In this document: positions 59,694-64,000 of the stretch, piece by piece
Numbering within the stretch: position 1 is the first letter of the stretch
Layout: every line of letters begins with the position of its first letter
DNA from: Micromonospora tarensis
GTDB lineage: Bacteria; Actinomycetota; Actinomycetes; Mycobacteriales; Micromonosporaceae
Reading direction: 5' to 3'
Length of the DNA stretch: 64,000 nt
Assembly (NCBI RefSeq): GCF_016803395.1
Contig: NZ_JAEVHL010000011.1
Span: 1-64,000 of the forward strand
The notes under the pieces: generated by a model
What the model saw: the letters and a program-made list of their open reading frames with translations, nothing else
What the model was told of the DNA's origin: nothing
Databases searched by the model: none
Translations under genes and position numbers: made by a program

Positions 59694-60205
59694 TCAGGCC
59701 TTCTTGGTCAGGCAGAGCACATAGCCCGTCTTGCCCGGCTCGATGCTGGAGAAGATGTACCCCTCCTCGCTCTCCTTGAAGAACTGGGTGCAGGTGGTGT
59801 CGGCCTTGGCCTGTGCCTCGCTCTGGCCGTCCACCCGACCGACCACGTTGTACGCCGCGTCGTCGAGGTGCACTCGACCACCTTGGCGCCGTCGACCTCC
59901 TCCTGCTCGGTGCCGGTGACCTCGGGCAGTTCGGCGATGCAGTCACCGGCCTTCGCGGCGGCGGTCTCGTCCTTGTTGAAGTAGTTGCCGATCGCCGAGG
60001 CGACGCCGAACTTCAGGCCGGCGATGACGACCACGGCGAGGATCGCACCGACGATGCCGAGGGCCTTCTTTGCACCGGACTTCTCCGCCTCCGGCTCGGC
60101 CGGCTGCGCCGTGGCCGGCTGCGGCTCGGCCGCTTGCGGCGTCTCGACGGCCGACTGGGGCGGCGCGGCGTCGGGCGCGGGGGGCGGTGCGACCTGCTCT
60201 GACAC
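59694..60205 (-). CDS. LppU/SCO3897-like membrane-anchored protein (one frameshift)
   Basis: A 170-residue protein: a disordered Pro/Ala/Gln-rich cytoplasmic N-terminus, one helix (KKALGIVGAILAVVVIAGLKF), and an outside domain with GDCIAELPEV and KVVECTSDDAAYNVVGRVDGQ. A shift near 59866 splits it; the ending YIFSSIEPGKTGYVLCLTKKA is in the next frame. Conserved cysteines (GDCI, VECT, TTCT, VLCL) probably form disulfides. The GTG at 60205 has GAAGGA ahead. Family function unknown. Confidence 0.8.
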
Positions 60206-60334
60206 GGGGGTTCCTTCCGAGGGGTTGATGAGCAGACGACACCGTAACGATCATTGATTTCCGGTGTCGTCCCGCCCGCCTCGTCCGTTCAGCTATTTCC
60301 CAGCTTCACCACATGATCCAGTTCACACCGGCGG

Positions 60335-61321
60335 TCAGCCCGTCGGGGACGCGGTCGGCGTCACCGTGGGGGAACCCGCGCCCGGCGCGGTCGGCGTGGG
60401 CGTTCCGCTCGGTGTGGGCGTCTCGGTCGGTGTGGGCGTCCCGGTCGGCGTCGGGACGACCGCGCCGGGTGCCCGGTGCCCGAAGGGTGCCTGGTCGACG
60501 CAGTACGGGTAGGGCCGCAGCAGCGGGTTGCCGTACTTGTCGAGCGGGGTCGAGCAGTCCGGGTAGCCGAGCCGGATCGGATTGCCGTTCTGGTCGAAGA
60601 GCCGGGCGTTCTCCACCAGGCGGCCCTCGCTGTCGTAGACGAAGACGTCCCGGACCTGGCTGTACTGGCTGTCGACCGACGTCTGGTCGTAGTAGTAGTC
60701 GGAGTAGCCGAGCCGATCCTCGGCGTTGGCCAACGCGGCGAGCGCGAAGAGCACCAACACCAGGCTGCCGGTGTGCAGCGCGAACCGTGGCCAACGGGTC
60801 AACTGCCCGGAGCGGCGACCGAGCCAGATCGAGGCGAGCACGAAGCCCACCAACATGATCAGGCCGGCGAGCAGTTCTCCGCCGAATCGGGGCAGCAGGA
60901 AGAAACTGCCACCGGTGGTGATCACGGTGACCAGCATCGCCGCCAGGTAGGCACGCAGCAACCACCAACCGGGGCGCAGCAACCGGAGGAAGTCGCTGAC
61001 GTGCTCGTACCCCAGTAGTGGGCCCAGCCGGGCGTCCATCGCCCGCAGCCGGCCGCGGGCCCGGACCAGCACCCGCGCCACCCGCTGGTCGAGGTTGCGC
61101 CCACCACTCGGGGCGGCGCCGGCCGCGGCCCGCAGCTCGGCGGCGTACGTCTCGGGCGTGCCCAGCCGCTCGACCAGAGTGCCCTCGGACTCGGCGGCGA
61201 CCTCGGCGAGGTGGTCGGCGAGGTCCTCGGTCAGCTCGTCGCGTTGCCCGGGCGGCAGGTCGGCCAGAGCGGCCCGGACCCGCGCCACATAGTCGGTGAT
61301 CTCCTGCCCCGTGACGGTCAT
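60335..61321 (-). CDS. HAAS-domain membrane protein with Thr/Pro tail
   Basis: A 328-residue membrane protein. Residues 1-60 form the HAAS signalling helices (EITDYVARVRAALADLPPGQRDELTEDLADHLAEVAAE). These are followed by four membrane helices, an outside Tyr-rich stretch (GYSDYYYDQTSVDSQYSQ) and a C-terminal Thr-Pro repeat tail (TPTPTETPTPSGTPTPT) that could be glycosylated. The ATG at 61321 overlaps the padR stop by ATGA. HAAS domains usually pair with PadR-type regulators, as here. It is the likely sensor or target of the regulator. Confidence 0.87.
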   Translation of the reverse strand: MTVTGQEITDYVARVRAALADLPPGQRDELTEDLADHLAEVAAESEGTLVERLGTPETYAAELRAAAGAAPSGGRNLDQRVARVLVRARGRLRAMDARLGPLLGYEHVSDFLRLLRPGWWLLRAYLAAMLVTVITTGGSFFLLPRFGGELLAGLIMLVGFVLASIWLGRRSGQLTRWPRFALHTGSLVLVLFALAALANAEDRLGYSDYYYDQTSVDSQYSQVRDVFVYDSEGRLVENARLFDQNGNPIRLGYPDCSTPLDKYGNPLLRPYPYCVDQAPFGHRAPGAVVPTPTGTPTPTETPTPSGTPTPTAPGAGSPTVTPTASPTG

Positions 61322-61650
61322 GCCGCCATCCCCCGATCGTCGAGCAGATTGTCCATTGTGGTGGCGAACGACCGCCAGAGCTTGCCGGAGCGGGTCAGCT
61401 GATCGCGGCCCGAAGCGTTGAGTGAGTAGTACTTGCGGTGCGGCCCGGACTCGCTGGGCACCACGTAGGTGGTGAGCAGGCCGGCGGCGAAGAGGCGGCG
61501 CAGCGTCCCGTAGACCGAGGCGTCACCGACCTCCTCCAGGCCGGCCTCCCGGAGCCGGCGCAGAATGTCGTAGCCATAGCCGTCCTCCTCCCGGAGCACG
61601 GCCAGGACGGCCAGATCGAGCACGCCCTTCAGCAACTGTGTGGTGTCCAC
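61318..61650 (-). CDS. PadR family transcriptional regulator
   Basis: A 110-residue winged-helix repressor. QLLKGVLDLAVLAVLREEDGYGYDILRRLREAGL starts the DNA-binding domain, and VGDASVYGTLRRLFAAGLLTTYV and GPHRKYYSLNASGRDQL complete the wing. The GTG at 61650 has no Shine-Dalgarno site, so the mRNA may be leaderless. A palindrome lies directly ahead and may be its own operator. Coupled to the HAAS gene. Confidence 0.9.
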   Translation of the reverse strand: MDTTQLLKGVLDLAVLAVLREEDGYGYDILRRLREAGLEEVGDASVYGTLRRLFAAGLLTTYVVPSESGPHRKYYSLNASGRDQLTRSGKLWRSFATTMDNLLDDRGMAA

Positions 61651-61655
61651 ACACC

Positions 61656-61669
61656 GCACACTACTGTGC
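61656..61669. promoter_or_regulatory. Possible PadR operator
   Basis: gcaca-ctac-tgtgc is a 5-4-5 palindrome six bases upstream of the padR start, placed to block its promoter. Confidence 0.4.
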
Positions 61670-61722
61670 AATGCGAAGTAGCGTCAACGAACCCGCGCCA
61701 AGACGCCGGACCGGATTGGCCT

Positions 61723-61799
61723 TGATCGACTCGACTTCCCGGAAACCGGGCCAACCGACCCGCCGGGAAGGCACGCCTTCAACGAAGGCGAGTCGATCA
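61723..61799. repeat. Complex inverted repeat between ppx and padR
   Basis: tgatcgactcg (61723-61733) and cgagtcgatca (61789-61799) are exact complements. Nested inside are ttcccgg/ccgggaa and the small hairpin gccttc-aac-gaaggc. It could fold as a multi-arm structure. No gene lies in the 200-bp gap. Confidence 0.6.
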
Positions 61800-61809
61800 T
61801 GCTCGGGGC

Positions 61810-61857
61810 AAGCGGGCAAGCGGGCCAGCGGGCCAGCGGGCTAGCGGCTTAGCGGGG
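61810..61857. repeat. Six 8-bp tandem repeats at the ppx stop
   Basis: Six consecutive 8-base units of the form (a/c/t)agcgg(g/c)n run into the last codons and stop of ppx on the minus strand. Confidence 0.65.
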
Positions 61858-62796
61858 CGCTGGCTGGAGGCTCCAGGCGATGCCATCGAGGATGTCGTGC
61901 TCCGAGGCGACCACGGACGGCATCCCGGCCCGCTCCATGATCACGCGGAGCACCAGCGCGCCCGCACCGATCACGTCGGCCCGGCCCGGGTGCATCACCG
62001 GGTTCGCCAACCGCTGCTCGCGGGTCTGACCCAACAGGTCCGCTGTCACCCGGGCGACCTCCTGGTACGACACCCGGGCGTGGTGGATGCGCTCCGGGTC
62101 GTACTCCCGCAGGCCCTGGGCGAGAGCGACCACTGTGGTGACCGACCCGGCGAGGCCGACCAGGGTGGCCGCCTCCCGGCCGGGCACCGCGGCGAGCGCC
62201 CGGTCCACCACTGCCGCGATGTCGGCCTGCGCCGCCGCGACCTGCTCGGGCGTCGGCGGGTCGCCGGGCAGGTGCCGCTCGGTCATCCGGACGCAGCCGA
62301 TGTCCACCGAGATCGCCGCGCGCACACCGCCGGCCCGGTCACCGACCACGAACTCGGTGGAACCGCCACCGATGTCGACCACCAGGAACGGCTCCTTCGC
62401 GTCGGCGGGCAACCCGCGCACCGCGCCGGTGAACGACAGCCGGGCCTCCTCGTCACCGCTGACCACCTCGGGCGCGACGCCGAGGGTGGCCCGCACCATC
62501 TCGGTGAAGTCGGCGGCGTTCGCGGCATCCCGGGAGGCCGAGGTGGCGCACATCCGCACCCGCTGCGCACCCAGCTTCTCGATGTCGGCGGCGTACGACG
62601 CGAGCGCCACCCGGGTCCGCTCGATCGCCTCCGGCGCCAGCCGGCCGGTGCGGTCCACGCCCTGCCCGAGCCGGACGATCTCCATCCGCCGGGTCAGGTC
62701 GACCAGCGGCGCCCCCGCCGACGCCTCGGGCAGGTCGGCGACCAGCAGTCGGATCGAGTTGGTCCCGCAGTCAATGGCCGCCACACGCGTCGTCAC
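61849..62796 (-). CDS. ppx: Exopolyphosphatase/guanosine pentaphosphate phosphatase
   Basis: A 315-residue actin-like ATPase-fold phosphatase. Motifs are AAIDCGTNSIRLLVAD, the P-loop-like VVDIGGGSTEFVVGDR, SVDIGCVRMTERHL and GLAGSVTTVVALAQGL. It is the short actinobacterial Ppx form (like M. tuberculosis Ppx1/Rv0496 or Rv1026); which paralogue cannot be decided, though DUF501 and FtsB-like neighbours match the Rv1023-Rv1026 order. Hydrolyses polyphosphate or pppGpp. Confidence 0.92.
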   Translation of the reverse strand: MTTRVAAIDCGTNSIRLLVADLPEASAGAPLVDLTRRMEIVRLGQGVDRTGRLAPEAIERTRVALASYAADIEKLGAQRVRMCATSASRDAANAADFTEMVRATLGVAPEVVSGDEEARLSFTGAVRGLPADAKEPFLVVDIGGGSTEFVVGDRAGGVRAAISVDIGCVRMTERHLPGDPPTPEQVAAAQADIAAVVDRALAAVPGREAATLVGLAGSVTTVVALAQGLREYDPERIHHARVSYQEVARVTADLLGQTREQRLANPVMHPGRADVIGAGALVLRVIMERAGMPSVVASEHDILDGIAWSLQPAPR

Positions 62797-62832
62797 CCCG
62801 CCACCCTACGGCAGCCCACCGAACGCCTCGGC

Positions 62833-63354
62833 TCAGAGACGCAGCAGCATCCGGGTGTTGCCCAACGTGTTCGGCTTGACCCGATCCAGGTCCAGGAACT
62901 GGGCGACACCCTCGTCGTACGAGCACAGCAGCTGCTCGTAGACCGCTCGTGGCACCGGAGCGCCGTCGATCTCGCGGAAGCCGAACGAGCCGAAGAAGCG
63001 GGTCTCGAAGGTCAGCACGAAGATCCGGGCCACGCCCAACTCCCGGGCTTGGTCGATCAGCTCGCCGACCAGCCGGTGCCCGATCCGCTGGCCCTGGCAG
63101 CTCGGGTCCACCGCCACCGTGCGGATCTCGGCCAGGTCCTCCCACATCACGTGCAGCGCACCGCAGCCCACCACGGCGTCGTCATCGGCCCGGACCGCCA
63201 CCCGGAACTCCTGCACGTCCTCGTACAGGGTGACGGTGGCCTTGCTCAGCAGCCGCCGGTCGTCGGTGTACGTGTCGACCAGCCGCCGGATGCCCCGCAC
63301 GTCCCCGGTGCGGGCCCGCCGCACCGTGATCTGATCCTCGGCCTGCGCGCTCAT
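62833..63354 (-). CDS. GNAT amino-acid N-acetyltransferase (N-acetylglutamate synthase-like)
   Basis: A 173-residue GNAT protein with VRRARTGDVRGIRRLVDTY at the start, the acetyl-CoA site VDPSCQGQRIGHRLVGELIDQAREL and FETRFFGSFGFREID. It resembles the short actinobacterial ArgA (Rv2747), but without the kinase-like domain. It may make N-acetylglutamate for arginine synthesis. The ATG at 63354 overlaps the DUF501 stop (ATGA). Confidence 0.82.
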   Translation of the reverse strand: MSAQAEDQITVRRARTGDVRGIRRLVDTYTDDRRLLSKATVTLYEDVQEFRVAVRADDDAVVGCGALHVMWEDLAEIRTVAVDPSCQGQRIGHRLVGELIDQARELGVARIFVLTFETRFFGSFGFREIDGAPVPRAVYEQLLCSYDEGVAQFLDLDRVKPNTLGNTRMLLRL

Positions 63355-63923
63355 TCGGTGTCGGGCACGTCCACGCACGGGCCGGCCGACCACCAGGGCT
63401 CGACCAGCTCCAACGTCTCGTCGCCGAACGGGTTCACCCCGGGTCCGGCGCCCAGCGCGTGCCCCAGGTGCACGTGCAGGCACTTCACCCGGCCCGGCAT
63501 CCCGCCGGCCGAGATGCCGGCGATCTCCGGGACCTGGCCGATCGCCTCCCGCCGGGCGAGGTAGTCCTCGTGCGCGGCGCGATAGTGGGCGGCCAACTCG
63601 GGATCGGTGCCGAGCCGGTCCGCCATCTCCTTCATCAGCCCCGCCGACTCCAGCCGGCTGCACGCCGCGGTCGCCCGGGAGCAGGTCAGGTAGTAGAGCG
63701 TCGGAAACGGTGTGCCGTCGGCCAGGCGAGGGGTGGTCTCCACCACGTCCGGAAGGCCGCACGGGCAACGGTGGGCGACCGCCCGGGTGCCCCGGGGAGC
63801 CCGGCCGAGCTGCGCGGCCACCGCGGCCAGGTCGGCCTCGGTGGCCGGCTCCCGATGCGGCGCAGGAACAGAATCCGCCGCCGGCTCCGACGGTGGTACG
63901 ACAGTCACGGTCTCTCCAGTCAC
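63351..63923 (-). CDS. DUF501 domain protein
   Basis: A 190-residue protein with the actinobacterial DUF501 signature: AAQLGRAPRGTRAVAHRCPCGLPDVVETTPRLADGTPFPTLYYLTCSRA, then KCLHVHLGHALGAGPGVNPFGDE. Conserved Cys and His residues suggest metal binding. It lies between an FtsB-like gene and ppx, as in M. tuberculosis Rv1024-Rv1026 (recalled). Function unknown. Confidence 0.9.
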   Translation of the reverse strand: MTGETVTVVPPSEPAADSVPAPHREPATEADLAAVAAQLGRAPRGTRAVAHRCPCGLPDVVETTPRLADGTPFPTLYYLTCSRATAACSRLESAGLMKEMADRLGTDPELAAHYRAAHEDYLARREAIGQVPEIAGISAGGMPGRVKCLHVHLGHALGAGPGVNPFGDETLELVEPWWSAGPCVDVPDTE

Positions 63924-63936
63924 GCTGATCGGTGAA

Positions 63937-64000
63937 TCACTTACCCGGCTGCTGACTGTCCGCCGCCTTGACGCTCGACCAGAGCGTGTCGTACCAGGTC
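63937..64000 (-). CDS. C-terminal end of septum-formation initiator (FtsB/DivIC-like), partial
   Basis: Only the last 20 codons are inside the window: TWYDTLWSSVKAADSQQPGK then TGA. The aromatic WYDxLW motif ends the septum-formation initiator family of actinobacteria, normally preceded by a helix and coiled coil. It is followed by DUF501, which fits the eno-ftsB-DUF501-ppx order. The rest lies outside the window, so the call is tentative. Confidence 0.7.
   Translation of the reverse strand, partial: TWYDTLWSSVKAADSQQPGK

Overview
The window is very GC-rich chromosomal DNA of a mycothiol- and F420-producing actinomycete. The best guess is Micromonosporaceae (Micromonospora-like). Evidence: strong GC bias at third codon positions, frequent GTG/TTG starts, 4-base ATGA/GTGA overlaps, F420 genes (fbiA/fbiB), mycothiol S-conjugate amidase (mca), DUF501 and LppU-type proteins, and SCO7613-like and HAAS membrane proteins. 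It reads as core genome: there are no insertion sequences, phage genes, CRISPR arrays or large biosynthetic clusters. Gene order at two places matches, from memory, Mycobacterium tuberculosis: fbiA-fbiB-manB-glycosyltransferase-fadE25-purE-purK (Rv3261 to Rv3276c area), and thiolase-SGNH esterase-cbs-metB-greA-DUF4307-mca-small membrane protein-DUF255 protein (Rv1074c to Rv1084).

Layout. 1-7.1 kb: end of a membrane protein, F420 synthesis (fbiA, fbiB), a DUF5937/ArsR regulator, a NUDIX hydrolase, and a GDP-mannose pair (glycosyltransferase plus manC). 7.2-12.7 kb: TIGR03089 protein, acetoacetate-CoA ligase, hotdog thioesterase sharing a 23-bp bidirectional promoter with a membrane protein, and a Bcr/CflA exporter. 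13.1-15.9 kb: a coupled operon of a one-helix membrane protein, an ECF-like sigma factor and a PAS-GGDEF-EAL protein. 16-28 kb: acyl-CoA dehydrogenase, UDP-glucose dehydrogenase, a 1,628-residue zinc-ribbon membrane protein, purE/purK and a DUF255 thioredoxin-fold protein. 28-34 kb: a secreted protein, a membrane GGDEF-EAL enzyme, mca, DUF4307 and greA. 34-48 kb: amino-acid and sulfur metabolism (ilvA, amidase, metB, cbs), HIT protein, msrA, RNase Z with an unusual small-ORF leader, two SGNH hydrolases and a thiolase. 48-53.5 kb: two Bax-inhibitor-1 paralogues, tRNA-Leu(UAA), a large membrane protein and NDH-2. 53.6-64 kb: the MoxR/DUF58/DUF4129 operon, uracil-DNA glycosylase, dienelactone hydrolase, LppU-like protein, a PadR/HAAS pair, ppx, a GNAT acetyltransferase, DUF501 and the end of a septum-formation initiator (FtsB-like) gene.

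Themes. Sulfur and redox genes are grouped (metB, cbs, mca, msrA, DUF255 protein). Cyclic-di-GMP turnover is represented twice. Twelve otherwise normal genes are broken by 15 single-base shifts. Fourteen are one base lost from a short G or C run and one is a gained G, and every restored gene has a length divisible by three. I read these as sequencing errors rather than gene decay, so the genes are annotated at full restored span. The most unusual non-coding signals are a leader upstream of RNase Z that nearly copies the full anti-16S tail, a 17-bp perfect hairpin built from nested palindromes at 42.5 kb, and a 46-bp direct repeat that supplies the stop codon of a DUF58 gene.
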